Origin: F22 sp963668535
Lineage (GTDB): Bacteria; Bacteroidota; Bacteroidia; Bacteroidales; Bacteroidaceae
Direction of reading: 5' to 3'
Length of the DNA: 64,000 nt
Assembly (NCBI GenBank): GCA_963668535.1
Contig: OY764867.1
Span: 1,550,001 to 1,614,000 of the forward strand
Positions 9,389 to 19,919 of this stretch are shown piece by piece. A program made the position numbers and the translations under genes. The number at the start of each line of letters is the position of its first letter. The stretch's first letter is position 1. Under the pieces are notes generated by a model, which saw only the letters and a program-made list of their open reading frames with translations, made no database searches and was not told where the DNA came from.

Positions 9389-12300
9389 TTATGGGTTATA
9401 AAATGTGTATCCATCTGGTGGAGAAAAAATGACATCGCCTTCACCATCACACCATATATCGAGAGAGACTTCCTCTGTTTTGACTCCGCCCTCAATATGT
9501 ATTTTAGTGTACGTGTAGTGATCATTTGTTCTTCCCACTACAGTAGGCCCATCTGGAGATGGAGCAATGATGTCTTCTCCCTGGGCTATTAATACCAGTG
9601 ATGATCGTATATCGTACCATCCATCAGCCACATTGACCGCTGGTATCAACGTCTTGTTTTGGAGATAGTGATTATTCCACTTTTGTTGGAGATTAGTTAA
9701 GGCAGTGCCGTGTGCGATGTATAAATAGTTTTCCGTATATAACGTATGCTGAATAGCGTGAGCATCGGCAAAAGTCTTATACTGTTCTCCAGGTATGAGT
9801 TCGAGATCTGTCCATGTTATATACGCTGTACCCGATTGATTATAGCCATTGGCCGAGATATCCCAAGCGAGGTTGCCTTCATTGTCATAATAAAATAACC
9901 CGATCATTCCTGTCATTGGGTCCACACCAATATCTATTCGATTCTGCCCATCGCCATGATAGGACGCAAGACCACCTTCAATTTGCGTGTAATACCCATC
10001 ACTATTAGGGTCAGTACGTAGCACTTTGGATAGCACTAGTTGAGCTTTTATATAGTCAGGCATATCGAATAGTTGCCATTCTCCACTACCTGCTTGTACA
10101 GCTTGAGCAGGAGAAAGAGTATTGTCGATAACCACACCTCTCTGACCTCTCATATAGTAGATGTCGTTATACACCACAAACATGCGAAATTGATCATTGT
10201 ATATATAGTCGATACCTGATGCCCAAGTGCCGCCATCAATAAGTGCAGAACCATCCTTGCCGTCAGTGCCATCGTTGCCTGGCGCACCTGGTGCTCCTGG
10301 TTGACCATTTTCACCAGCATCTCCTTGATCACCTTTCTCCCCCTTGGGCATCACAAGTAACCAAGCTGCATTGTCAGCTGCTGGTGGAAGAGCATTGCGC
10401 TCGTCGCTATTGTACTGCCACTTGTTGCCCTCGTGATACACCACATCGACGTATGTCTCCTTGCGCCTGTAGTATCTCGTGTCAGAACTTGCATCTTCGC
10501 TACTCCAGACACCTCGATAGTTTTCAGTTACGCCCACCATGCCTTCATAATCTACACGGATGATATCTTCTACGATCATCCCTTTACTGAAGATATACGG
10601 TTGGTTAGCATTGACTGGCAATCCTTGAAAGCCCATTACTTCAGTCATGAATGCAGTGGACTTAGGCAAGCCCATAAACATCGCATAGTTCGCTTTAGTC
10701 AGCTTGGGTTCATTGACTCCAGCTAGATACACCTGAATGCCCTCACGACTGCTCATATACCAGCAGGACTGGCGGTCTTCCACATATCGATTCCCTCGCT
10801 GCATGATAGTCATAGCAGCTCGCGGTGGATAGTTACAAGGCCCATCGATGTCCTTATCCGAATATAATTGAACTGTAAGCTGCCATCCATCGACGGCTTT
10901 GATATACATCCATGACTCGTAGAAATCAAGTCCACCATCAGCTAGGTTGTTGATAGTACCAAAGATGATATCATCCACTACAAACGGACAGACGCGACCT
11001 TCTTGTTCCTCCAGCTCAAGTATATATTCCCCCTCGAGTGTGTCTACACTCAAGATGGTAGCAGCCTCAGAAAAGTAATAATCTCGAGACATGGCAGTAG
11101 CTTGGTTGATGGCCATCGATTGAGTCGTGATACCGCGTCGAGCCTCTATCGTATCGGCTTGTATTCGCCCTCTTTTGTGGTCGATGATAATACCTGCACC
11201 ATCTATGAGTGAATCTTGACTCCCCTCGAAAGTAATACCATTCATAAATCGAGAAACTTCCTGAGATACAAGTCCTTGAAGGAATGTTATAACCCCTCGA
11301 GCATCGTCGTCATTGAGATTGCTTAGCTTGCTTTCGACCAACTGCTGAGCTGGACTACCAGCTACAAAGTCTTCAGTAGCCTTAGCCACCTCAGCCACTC
11401 CAGCAGTATCAGAGTAAGCAGAGTTCAGTGGAGAGAGTACAATCTCCCCATCCACCTCTTCACGCTTACAGATGTAGCCATCAGCATTGATGCGTAAGTT
11501 GCCTGCATATTCAGTAGTACCACCACCTAGTGGCAGCACATCTTTCATCAGATCAATAAGGCGACCAACAGAAGTCACCCCGAACTTCTCATCATGTGGT
11601 GATTGACCAAGCAGAAGAACCCCCTCGTCGAGACCGAGCCTAGGAAACTCAACTAGGCGAGGGGGTAAAGTAAAATCCTCTAGATCAGGCACGCTAAAGT
11701 TGAGGACTTCTTGTGCTTGAGGTTCGTGCCGTACCACGTTGAGATACGGCCGTGTACTCGTGTACTTATATTTGATAGTATAGCTGCTGAGCGTATCCGT
11801 ATCACTATAGGTGACGTTGCTCTCCTGCAATACGATCTTGCGTAAGCTGCCCAGATGATAGATATACTTCTGATGAGCTGGAGCCAAGTCACGCAGCCAT
11901 ACGCGCTGATGCTTATTCAAGTGCCCCGTATTCTTTTGATAGGTCGTTGTCGTATCGACGCGGTACTCAAGCGATTCCTCGTTGATCTCAGCAAGGTTAT
12001 GTTCGTTCACTTGCTCGATATCTGATTTGCCATAAGCACGTAAGGTATCGAGCCCACCTAGGCTATTTTCCCAGAGTATCCACTGCTCATTGTCTGAGTG
12101 GCTGATATCTGCCACATACCGTTGTATATAGCTTAGGCGGTTAGTATCGAGGTCTTCCACCCATACATCGTAAAAGACTGGCTGAAAACCTAGTACTGAT
12201 GCTACGTGAGCATAACGCATATCGCATGTGGATACTTTACCTGCAGCAAGCTCACCTGCAATATTGGTACTACTGATAATCTCCTTATTCTCGTTGTACT

Positions 12301-12748
12301 GGTAGCCTGTAATCATCAGTCTAGCAGTAGCTTCAGCATAATAGCTCAAGTACTCTGGAGACGAATACGTAACTTGCTTAGTAGTAGGCTGCCACGTCAA
12401 GAAATTATGGCGTACAAAGTTGGCCACAGTATCCTGTAGGTTATCCACACCACCACGTATGGCCATGAATGTCACTTCTTGATCATTCAGCACCACAGTG
12501 AATGTCTTCGCTATCGATGGCTGTACAAAGATAGGTTCTTCCGTATTGATCGTGTAGCTCAGCTGGTCTTCCACCAACTGCTTGAGGTCGATGGTCACTA
12601 TGCCATCAGCACCAGCAGTATAGTTCTGCACAAGGATGATATCATCTTCACACTTGAGTGTCATGGGCACAACAGTAACCCCGTCGACAATGATATCGAC
12701 GAGGTTGCCTGAGAAAGATATGGCAGCAGGTTGTTGTGTAATGTTCAT
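9389..12748 (-). CDS. Large tail protein with collagen-like repeat
   Basis: 1119 residues. The N-terminal half looks like a tail-tip protein (MNITQQPAAISFSGNLVDII). Near residues 800-835 there are about ten Gly-X-Y triplets (GEKGDQGDAGENGQPGAPG), a collagen-like triple-helix segment often found in phage fibres. Regions around residues 490-560 resemble the intramolecular head-to-fibre joints of other Bacteroidales phages. The late promoter at 12767-12801 lies 18 bp upstream. Role inferred: side or central tail fibre; no enzymatic motif seen. Confidence 0.65.
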   Translation of the reverse strand: MNITQQPAAISFSGNLVDIIVDGVTVVPMTLKCEDDIILVQNYTAGADGIVTIDLKQLVEDQLSYTINTEEPIFVQPSIAKTFTVVLNDQEVTFMAIRGGVDNLQDTVANFVRHNFLTWQPTTKQVTYSSPEYLSYYAEATARLMITGYQYNENKEIISSTNIAGELAAGKVSTCDMRYAHVASVLGFQPVFYDVWVEDLDTNRLSYIQRYVADISHSDNEQWILWENSLGGLDTLRAYGKSDIEQVNEHNLAEINEESLEYRVDTTTTYQKNTGHLNKHQRVWLRDLAPAHQKYIYHLGSLRKIVLQESNVTYSDTDTLSSYTIKYKYTSTRPYLNVVRHEPQAQEVLNFSVPDLEDFTLPPRLVEFPRLGLDEGVLLLGQSPHDEKFGVTSVGRLIDLMKDVLPLGGGTTEYAGNLRINADGYICKREEVDGEIVLSPLNSAYSDTAGVAEVAKATEDFVAGSPAQQLVESKLSNLNDDDARGVITFLQGLVSQEVSRFMNGITFEGSQDSLIDGAGIIIDHKRGRIQADTIEARRGITTQSMAINQATAMSRDYYFSEAATILSVDTLEGEYILELEEQEGRVCPFVVDDIIFGTINNLADGGLDFYESWMYIKAVDGWQLTVQLYSDKDIDGPCNYPPRAAMTIMQRGNRYVEDRQSCWYMSSREGIQVYLAGVNEPKLTKANYAMFMGLPKSTAFMTEVMGFQGLPVNANQPYIFSKGMIVEDIIRVDYEGMVGVTENYRGVWSSEDASSDTRYYRRKETYVDVVYHEGNKWQYNSDERNALPPAADNAAWLLVMPKGEKGDQGDAGENGQPGAPGAPGNDGTDGKDGSALIDGGTWASGIDYIYNDQFRMFVVYNDIYYMRGQRGVVIDNTLSPAQAVQAGSGEWQLFDMPDYIKAQLVLSKVLRTDPNSDGYYTQIEGGLASYHGDGQNRIDIGVDPMTGMIGLFYYDNEGNLAWDISANGYNQSGTAYITWTDLELIPGEQYKTFADAHAIQHTLYTENYLYIAHGTALTNLQQKWNNHYLQNKTLIPAVNVADGWYDIRSSLVLIAQGEDIIAPSPDGPTVVGRTNDHYTYTKIHIEGGVKTEEVSLDIWCDGEGDVIFSPPDGYTFYNP

Positions 12749-12766
12749 AAGCTATATTGTTTATCG

Positions 12767-12801
12767 CAAATATAGCCACCAGCAGCTGAAGCTTAAAGGA
12801 C
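12767..12801 (-). promoter_or_regulatory. Phage late promoter P4
   Basis: On the minus strand GTCCTTTA (12801-12794), 19 bp, then TATATTTG (12774-12767), 18 bp before the fibre ATG. The upstream box overlaps the end of the preceding gene. One of four promoters sharing the phage box. Confidence 0.7.
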
Positions 12802-15036
12802 AATATCACTGTAGTCCATAGGCAGAGTATTGAAGCTAACTTCGATGCCTTTGATACATGGGCGCAACATGATCTTCTCTACCTTGCCAACGTATTGAAT
12901 GCCGTCCAAGTAGTAATACTTCAGCTGGTCGGTCGTGAATGCTGTGGATCTACGCAACACAGTCTTAGTCTGTTGCTGCTCGTACTGCTCTTGAGTAGGT
13001 GGAGTGTAGAATACTGCATCTTCAGTAGGCATGATATCCTCCTGGCTTAGCTCTGCTTGAGTAGTGACATTCTTCACCTCGTAGATCAAGTTCCACACGT
13101 ACTTCTTATCATAGGTCTCAGATTGCGAAGGCGCATGTTCCTGTGGATCATAAGGTCTTATCGTGTAAAACTCCGATTCCACAGGTTCATTCTTACCACC
13201 CACAGTAAAGCTCAGCTTGTCGATAATCAGCTCTTGGCCATCAATCATGACCTTGCGATGAGCCGGTAGCGATATCTTGTGGCTCTGATCCAGAAGAACA
13301 TCTGCCTTGACTTTGTAGAATGAGTTGCGTAAGATATCATCTAGCTGCTTGTAGAATCTATTGAAGATACCATCTGGACCATTGTAGTGAAGGGTGTAGT
13401 CCCAAAGTCTATCCCCATCGATGGAGTAGTTGGTGGTTGTGCCCAGTGTGTACAGCTCGTATCTATTATAGTGGAAGCACAACATCGGATATTGCTTGTC
13501 ATTATCCGCGTCGACACTGACCGCATCCTCATTGGCCTCTTGATTATCCGATGCTGTTGTGATGTTCAAGATCACCGTGGAGTTCAAGTACCTAGTATCA
13601 CCAGCATATGGGTATAGATTCCCAAAGATGCTGGAGTGATTGCTGATGCCAGTACTCAAGTTTATATTCTTTGTCATCTCCTTCACCTCATAGTCCATCG
13701 CAATCGCGCAATCAGGCACCTTTACCATATGTTCTTCTTTCGGATGCTGCGTATACGGTATATTGTCACCAAGATACTCACGCACCCTAAATAGCCCGTC
13801 ATTGAAGAATCTACCTAGCTTGAAGCCATCCCGATACGCCATACCCGATATCCCATCGATGGCCATCTTAGGATACTTGGCTACCACTTCCTCGAGGTCT
13901 TCGTAGCTATCCTTGGCATTGATAGTCTCCTCTGATTGCAATACCACCGACTTTTCCTGAGTCGTGAAGTCGATATCCAGAGCTGATGCAATCATATCTG
14001 TGAGATCGATATCTGTGTCTTCAGCTAAGATATCATTGAATAGCTTCACCTCCACCGTGCGATTGATCACGTCCGGTATAAACTCACAGCAGAACTTCTT
14101 CCGGAATACATCAAGGATGGTCGATGCGTTGCAGTCCGGTAACAAGTCGGTCAGTAGAATCGTACCATTGACCAGTGCATCAGCCGTATTGTTTACGAAG
14201 ACCATGTTGCTGAAGGCAGGGGAATGATCCAGGAAGCTTTCATTGAGTGTATAGTTGTAGTGACTGAAGATACGCCGCAAGAGGTAGGTCGCCTTGACAA
14301 ATGGTGTGATAAAGTACCCCTCACTGAGGTTCACACTTTTGTCATCGCTAGTGATCTTGCGAGGATATCCATAGTAGTGACCTAGTGTATAGCCACCAGT
14401 AGGTGCCTTATTATATAAAGTCCGGAACATCATTGAGCTACCAGCCACAGGATCTATCTCACTGTGTGGCTGGAGTGTGAAGCCATTATTGTTATCGAGA
14501 TCTTGTTCTTCCAGCTCATTCCCCTCACTATCCATCCAAGCTAACTCATTGATGATACGCTTCTTGTCCCCATCTTGCAGCCAGATAGGGAAGATGGCAT
14601 ACTCATCCGTAGGCTCATTGATTAGCCCACGGCAAAACGCCACACCCTCGGCAACTGTGTTTACTCCTGGTATAGTTTCATCCGCGAATATCTCGAACAG
14701 TCGAGCATCTTTCAGGTCGGCAAAGAACGCACCCTCATTCATGTAGAACGATGTCGATATCCCATCCTTCTTGTTTACTCCTAAGATAGCTTGGCGGCAC
14801 GTCGTGAAGTACTCACCATCCTGTATGGTTGCTTCTATCTGTTGGCTCGGTTTACGAAGACCACCCAGTTGTCCAGGATACTCCAGCAGCTTGCGGTTGT
14901 GCGCAGAGTAGGGAAGAGTGATAGGGAGTGTTTGCTCCCCATACTCATTGAGAAATGGATTGGTGCGTTCGACTTTCATCTGTGTCTCTGGCTCCAATTG
15001 ATAGGGCTTATTCTGAGCTACATTCTTTATAATCAT
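12793..15036 (-). CDS. Baseplate / distal tail structural protein
   Basis: 747 residues beginning MIIKNVAQNKPYQLEPETQM. No signal peptide, membrane segment or catalytic motif. It lies directly downstream of the tape-measure gene (8-bp gap) and upstream of the fibres, the standard place for the distal-tail/baseplate hub. It is rich in beta-structure and aromatic residues, as tail hub proteins are. The name is based on position, not on a recognised domain. Confidence 0.6.
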   Translation of the reverse strand: MIIKNVAQNKPYQLEPETQMKVERTNPFLNEYGEQTLPITLPYSAHNRKLLEYPGQLGGLRKPSQQIEATIQDGEYFTTCRQAILGVNKKDGISTSFYMNEGAFFADLKDARLFEIFADETIPGVNTVAEGVAFCRGLINEPTDEYAIFPIWLQDGDKKRIINELAWMDSEGNELEEQDLDNNNGFTLQPHSEIDPVAGSSMMFRTLYNKAPTGGYTLGHYYGYPRKITSDDKSVNLSEGYFITPFVKATYLLRRIFSHYNYTLNESFLDHSPAFSNMVFVNNTADALVNGTILLTDLLPDCNASTILDVFRKKFCCEFIPDVINRTVEVKLFNDILAEDTDIDLTDMIASALDIDFTTQEKSVVLQSEETINAKDSYEDLEEVVAKYPKMAIDGISGMAYRDGFKLGRFFNDGLFRVREYLGDNIPYTQHPKEEHMVKVPDCAIAMDYEVKEMTKNINLSTGISNHSSIFGNLYPYAGDTRYLNSTVILNITTASDNQEANEDAVSVDADNDKQYPMLCFHYNRYELYTLGTTTNYSIDGDRLWDYTLHYNGPDGIFNRFYKQLDDILRNSFYKVKADVLLDQSHKISLPAHRKVMIDGQELIIDKLSFTVGGKNEPVESEFYTIRPYDPQEHAPSQSETYDKKYVWNLIYEVKNVTTQAELSQEDIMPTEDAVFYTPPTQEQYEQQQTKTVLRRSTAFTTDQLKYYYLDGIQYVGKVEKIMLRPCIKGIEVSFNTLPMDYSDIVL

Positions 15037-15044
15037 ACGGCATA

Positions 15045-18000
15045 TTATTTTTTAGATCCTATTCTTCGTGCTGCATCTCGACGTGCTCGCTGAGCATCTA
15101 GATCACTCAAGACAACTGGTGCTGTGATGTGCGCATCACCTATCGCCTGCTTGATGATTTGGTAGATGACTTCTGGATCCAGTTGTGGATATCCTGTAGG
15201 TGCTCCAGCTGCTGATGGCATAGGTCTGTCGATACTGCCACCATTCGCATAACCAAGCATCTGTCCTTGGATAGCTCTATTCAAGTCAAGCGAGCGAATA
15301 GTACCAGCTTGTTGTGCCTGATCTATCATATTAAGGATAGGATATACAGTAGGGTTTGTGACTGCTGCATTGCTGGCCACCCATTCCTTGCTACGTCCTG
15401 TAGGCCCTTCACCCACGATCACTGTAGGCCTGTCGATGTATCCACGCTGGCGAGGACGATACTTAGCACGAGGGAAGTACTTGCCATCCTGCTCGCGAGT
15501 CACATCGATACTACCACCTTCTTCACGACCAGTGGCCACACGTGATGCACTAGATGATGTGCTTGAGCTGCTTGAGCCATTGATGGTCATATTCTTAATA
15601 CGTGTACGTTCTGCATTGGCAGCAGCTAGTTGTGCGGCACCAGTCACACCAATCAATGCTGCTTGTATAGGGCCAGCAATAGGGCCTAGTGTTGCTAGAG
15701 TTTTCATGATTGCCACTGAAGTATCCGCAATAATCTGTGAGGCTTTAATCATAAAGTCAACATCAGCATACTTTTTCTGGATAGCAAGCTTCTTCTTTGC
15801 CTTTTCTTCCTCAAGGCGTTCAATCTCTTCCTGGTTGTCACCAGCTGCAGCTATCTCCGCATCGTATTTCGCTTCCATGTTGGAGATCTCAGCATTCTGA
15901 ATAGCTTCCACAGCACCTCCAAGCAGTTGTCCGTACTGCTTGACTTTCGCCATTATAGACGCTGCTGTGATCTCCTTGGATTTGCTCGCGTACTCTTCAT
16001 CGCTTATAAGCTTTAAACGATTGGCTTCCTTTAATTGTGCTAGTTCAGCATCATATTGTGACTGCTGTTTATCTAACCCAAATTTCTTTCTTATTTCTAG
16101 TGTATGTTGGTTGTAATCGAGTGTGATTTTCTCTTTAGCATCCTCGTAAGCTTTATGGATAGCTGTAAGATCAGCACCTTCTTTCTTAGCCATATTTATT
16201 CGTGTGTCATAGGCTGCCTTTAAAGCGTCCATTTGAACTTGATAGTTCTCCTTCTCATTATAGCTACCATGATTTTTAGTCAACTCATCAGCCCACTTGT
16301 CGGCTAATTCATTAGCTTTTGCTAGATGGAGTTGGTCTTGAGCTAGGCTAGCATTGATATATTGTTGATTAGCAGCCAGCACTCTGTCTTGTGCTTTTTG
16401 TATGGCATCGGCCTTGATCTCTTCATTTTTAAAGGTTAGTGTTTCAAGTTTTGCCAGATGCTTTTGTTCCTGGTCAAGTCTTTCTTTGGCATATTGTTTA
16501 GCATTATGCGCTCGAGCAATCTCTGCTTGTTCATAAGTAAGTTCTTTCTTTTTCAATGATTGACTCAAGGCAAGTTCTTGTTCTTGCGCATTTTTGCGTA
16601 GCGTATTTAAGTCAGCAGTTCTGTCAGTATCTAATGTTTTGACTTTCTTTTTCTCTTTTTCATCCTCTTTTGACTTATGCTTCTTTTGCTCTACGCCAAG
16701 CTCTTTAAGTCGAGTGATCTCCTCCTGAATTTTTTGTACATTTTGATTACGCTTCTTGATTTCCTCTTCTGTACTAGCCATCACTTTTTGAGCTGCTTCT
16801 AGTTCCTTTTCTTTCTCTTTAATCAGGTCTTTCCTAGAGTTAGTCGTAGCTCCATTGGCTGCGGCCTCGGCTTCGTTTGCTTCTATTAGCCTCTGAATAG
16901 CATCGATACGTGGCTGATTATCTTGCTTTGCTTTGTCCACAAGACCTTGTTTCTCATCATCACTGTAAGGAGTTTTAGTTAGCCATACGGGCGAACCAGT
17001 AGCGATACCTACCATATTCAGTGATGTTTTTCCAGCTTCCCCTTTTTCCGTAGCAGCTACTACCGCTTCTTGTTGTTTGCGGTATGCATCCTGGAGCAAT
17101 TCTTCTGAAGCTTGCGCTTTAGCACGCCTCTGAATAGCTTCAATCTGCTTCTGAATAGCCCCAGTCGTTTCGTTGATAAGCTTTCCTTCTTCAGTCAGCG
17201 TGGCATGGTAGCTAGGTACAAGATCCATAATTCTCTTGAGAGCTTCACGTCTTCTATCTAGAGATAGCTTGTTATTATGAAGGATAGCATTCTCTTTCTT
17301 GATTTCTGACACTTCATCCTTGCTGATCTCAGATGCCCTTTTTTGCACATCATTCAATGCTTTTTGCGCTTTACTCGCTGCACTAGCTTTTTGGGTATAG
17401 AAGTACAATGCTGTGGCAGCACCCATAACTAGTCCTATCAATAGACCAATAGGGCCACCAGCTATTACAGCGTTCCATAATCTTTGTGCTGCAGCGGCTA
17501 TAGTTACACGCTTGGCATGAAGATAGATCGCGGCACTACATGCTACTAAAGCTACAGTAAATGATATCACAGCTGCTTTATTCTGCATGACAAATTTGGT
17601 CGCCTTGATAAAGCTCATCTGCATAGTGATACCCATATCCTCTGCAGTCTCCGAGATAGGCAGCATAGCCTCTCCTAATTCTCGTTGTGCGTTCTGCAGT
17701 TCAGTTTGTCTACGAAGGATTCTTTCTGCAGTTGTCTCGTAGTGCTCACCTGCATTAGCTAGTTGATCATCTACAATAGCGGCTACAGCCTTAGTAAAAT
17801 CACCTGTCTTCTGCATCTCCTTGCTGATTTGCGCTGAAGACAACCCAAGGTTATCCAAGATAGGAATAGATCGACGCCCAAGCCCCATGATAATACTCTC
17901 GGTAAGATAGCCCACGTCTTGTCCAGTTTCCTGTGCTTTGAGTTGTGCAAACTCTAGATACTTGCCTAGATCCTCCAGAGGTATCTGGAAATCTCGAGCA

Positions 18001-18683
18001 CGTACAGTCGCCTTCATTAGTTCCAAGTCCGATACGGTACCATGCGTAGAAGCCCGTAAGTTTTGAAGTATACTACCATCGTCAATCTTGTCGAACGCAT
18101 GCTTTATACCTTCGTTTGCTTTGGCTAGCTCATAGCTTTCCTTGACTAGTTCTTTATAGTCGCTGATAAATTCGCCTATTTTTTCGCCTACTTTCATCAG
18201 GATATTACCTGCGAGAAAGTCTTGAGCCACTCGACTATTGAAGATCTCCTTGAGCCCTCTAGCTCTAGTACCTAGCTCTCGCATGCGAGAACCCACCTTG
18301 TTCATCTCCTTATCTAGGGCTGCATAAGCTTCTGGTTCTAAGCTCTTGGAGGTATTGTCCATCTCTTGACGTAAGGCCTTGTACCTCTTTTTGAGCTGAG
18401 CCATAGTCATACTATTGACATCCACACTCTTGGTGTATTCAGCAATGGCTTTGTCATTCTTTGCTATCTCATCTTTGGTTCCCTTCAGAGCAGCCTTCAT
18501 GTTCTTGTACTCTGTAGTATTTTTCTGACCAATAGACTCCATGCGAGTGAGCTCATCGTTTTGTCGTTTAGCTTCCTCCTTGAGCTCTTTATTGGTTTTG
18601 CTTAGGGCACGAATCTCTTGTTGGGCTTGCTCCGTAGAGACCTTGATGTTGATGTTTATATCGTCGTCTTTAATTTTACTCAT
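15045..18683 (-). CDS. Tail tape measure protein
   Basis: 1212 residues that set tail length; at roughly 0.15 nm per residue this would be a tail near 180 nm (inference). The N-terminal 130 residues are coiled coil. A TP901-type core covers about 155-360 (GRRSIPILDNLGLSSAQI). Hydrophobic membrane-active segments lie near 375-430 (VALVACSAAIYLHA; GPIGLLIGLVMGAATALYF). Long charged coiled coil follows to about 950, then a hydrophobic Gly/Ala section (ATLGPIAGPIQAALIGVTGA). Overlaps the upstream gene by 8 bp. Confidence 0.88.
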   Translation of the reverse strand: MSKIKDDDININIKVSTEQAQQEIRALSKTNKELKEEAKRQNDELTRMESIGQKNTTEYKNMKAALKGTKDEIAKNDKAIAEYTKSVDVNSMTMAQLKKRYKALRQEMDNTSKSLEPEAYAALDKEMNKVGSRMRELGTRARGLKEIFNSRVAQDFLAGNILMKVGEKIGEFISDYKELVKESYELAKANEGIKHAFDKIDDGSILQNLRASTHGTVSDLELMKATVRARDFQIPLEDLGKYLEFAQLKAQETGQDVGYLTESIIMGLGRRSIPILDNLGLSSAQISKEMQKTGDFTKAVAAIVDDQLANAGEHYETTAERILRRQTELQNAQRELGEAMLPISETAEDMGITMQMSFIKATKFVMQNKAAVISFTVALVACSAAIYLHAKRVTIAAAAQRLWNAVIAGGPIGLLIGLVMGAATALYFYTQKASAASKAQKALNDVQKRASEISKDEVSEIKKENAILHNNKLSLDRRREALKRIMDLVPSYHATLTEEGKLINETTGAIQKQIEAIQRRAKAQASEELLQDAYRKQQEAVVAATEKGEAGKTSLNMVGIATGSPVWLTKTPYSDDEKQGLVDKAKQDNQPRIDAIQRLIEANEAEAAANGATTNSRKDLIKEKEKELEAAQKVMASTEEEIKKRNQNVQKIQEEITRLKELGVEQKKHKSKEDEKEKKKVKTLDTDRTADLNTLRKNAQEQELALSQSLKKKELTYEQAEIARAHNAKQYAKERLDQEQKHLAKLETLTFKNEEIKADAIQKAQDRVLAANQQYINASLAQDQLHLAKANELADKWADELTKNHGSYNEKENYQVQMDALKAAYDTRINMAKKEGADLTAIHKAYEDAKEKITLDYNQHTLEIRKKFGLDKQQSQYDAELAQLKEANRLKLISDEEYASKSKEITAASIMAKVKQYGQLLGGAVEAIQNAEISNMEAKYDAEIAAAGDNQEEIERLEEEKAKKKLAIQKKYADVDFMIKASQIIADTSVAIMKTLATLGPIAGPIQAALIGVTGAAQLAAANAERTRIKNMTINGSSSSSTSSSASRVATGREEGGSIDVTREQDGKYFPRAKYRPRQRGYIDRPTVIVGEGPTGRSKEWVASNAAVTNPTVYPILNMIDQAQQAGTIRSLDLNRAIQGQMLGYANGGSIDRPMPSAAGAPTGYPQLDPEVIYQIIKQAIGDAHITAPVVLSDLDAQRARRDAARRIGSKK

Positions 18684-19098
18684 GGCTATCTTCGTTTTTG
18701 TTATTCAATGCAGCTTCTAGTTCCTCTCTCAGAGCAGTTTCAACATCTTGAGTAAAGCCATAGCGTATCTCAGGGAACGTCTCACCATACAGGATGCCCC
18801 ATACACAGCGATTGTATAAGGCCAGTTGGCTACGACGATATCGAGAGACTTTATCTTTACGGTCTCGATACATCATATCTATAAAGCGCATATAAGGAAG
18901 CACAGGCATAAAGAAGATGTTCTTTGTGTCTGATGATTGCGATTTGAAAGGCATGCGTGTGACGTGGCTCAGAAGGGTGCCACTTTGCTGGTGGAGATTC
19001 TCTTTGATGACCTTACGCTGGGTCTTGTAGATCTCCTTGATACCCTCGGACAGGGTACGGTGAATGAATTCTTTTTTGATATATGCATCAGTAACCAT
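18676..19098 (-). CDS. Small tail assembly protein (upstream of tape measure)
   Basis: 140 residues, basic and helical, starting MVTDAYIKKEFIHRTLSEGI. It overlaps the tape-measure start by 8 bp, so translation is coupled. The slot just before the tape measure normally holds tail-assembly chaperones or a tube-related protein. No frameshift site linking it to another frame was noticed. It is the first gene after late promoter P3. Confidence 0.6.
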   Translation of the reverse strand: MVTDAYIKKEFIHRTLSEGIKEIYKTQRKVIKENLHQQSGTLLSHVTRMPFKSQSSDTKNIFFMPVLPYMRFIDMMYRDRKDKVSRYRRSQLALYNRCVWGILYGETFPEIRYGFTQDVETALREELEAALNNKNEDSHE

Positions 19099-19120
19099 AA
19101 GCTGTTAGTTTGATTTACAG

Positions 19121-19155
19121 CAAATGTACTGATTGTAGCGTGTTAGTGGAAGGAC
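19121..19155 (-). promoter_or_regulatory. Phage late promoter P3 (tail operon)
   Basis: Minus strand: GTCCTTCC (19155-19148), 19 bp, TACATTTG (19128-19121), 22 bp before the ATG at 19098. Confidence 0.75.
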
Positions 19156-19188
19156 AAAACAAGACCTCACGGCCTCGATGCTAGTGGG

Positions 19189-19416
19189 CTAGCAGAAGAA
19201 GTAAGCGAATGCCCAGCAGAGCAATATCCCATATACTACAAGGATACGTGATAGGTATTTACTACCGTCTAGAAACATAGCCCATGTGAGTAGTGGTGTC
19301 AAAAAAGGAGAGAGGATGCAATACAGCATGAGGTGTCCCCCATTATAGCGGCTAACTAAAAAGGGACTCAAGACAATCATTGTGAGGATGTTGAACATCA
19401 CGTAGGCGAAAATCAT
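19189..19416 (-). CDS. Small membrane protein, two predicted TM helices
   Basis: 75 residues, mostly hydrophobic: one helix near 2-20 (VMFNILTMIVLSPFLV), a second near 28-48 (LMLYCILSPFLTPLLTWAMF), and a third hydrophobic stretch at 56-74. It could be a holin-like or superinfection-related membrane protein, but it is far from the endolysin. A 9-bp hairpin (19432-19440 with 19453-19461) separates it from the gene upstream. Confidence 0.55.
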   Translation of the reverse strand: MIFAYVMFNILTMIVLSPFLVSRYNGGHLMLYCILSPFLTPLLTWAMFLDGSKYLSRILVVYGILLCWAFAYFFC

Positions 19417-19470
19417 ACTAGTTATATTTATCTCCAGCAGCAGGACATCCCACTGCTGGAGAGGTTAGTG

Positions 19471-19899
19471 TTAGAATGGTAAAGTACCAGGAATCTCTTC
19501 TTGGATGACATGATCAGCAGCAGTTTGCTTTGGCCAGTTGTCGGCTAGCACCCACTTCTTATTCTCGTAAAAAGCCATAGGAGTAAGGCCATCATCCCAA
19601 CTCTTATAGTACAGGATGTCATGCGATAGCATAAGCTCTGCATAGGTTGAGCAAGGTCGCTTGTTGGCTGGTGTGTAGTCAGGACCTAGCTCTACCTCGA
19701 AGTGTAGATTACCTAAGCCTTCATATGTTATATGGAGAAACACATTCTTGAAACCACTAGCTTCTTGCAGCAGCTTTTTGATAGCAGCCTTGTACTCGGC
19801 ATAGTGCTTCTTGATAGATGTGGTGAGCTCGGCTACCTCTTCACGAGTTAACAGTATTTGTTGAGCTTGGCTAACCTCTGCTTGTAATATTGTAGTCAT
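19471..19899 (-). CDS. Hypothetical soluble phage protein
   Basis: 142 residues, start MTTILQAEVSQAQQILLTRE. The N-terminal 50 residues are helical, the rest mixed. No motif recognised. It belongs to the group of small genes between the structured leader at 20.7-21.0 kb and the tail operon. Confidence 0.5.
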   Translation of the reverse strand: MTTILQAEVSQAQQILLTREEVAELTTSIKKHYAEYKAAIKKLLQEASGFKNVFLHITYEGLGNLHFEVELGPDYTPANKRPCSTYAELMLSHDILYYKSWDDGLTPMAFYENKKWVLADNWPKQTAADHVIQEEIPGTLPF

Positions 19900-19919
19900 G
19901 ATCTTGAATGTAAAGGTTA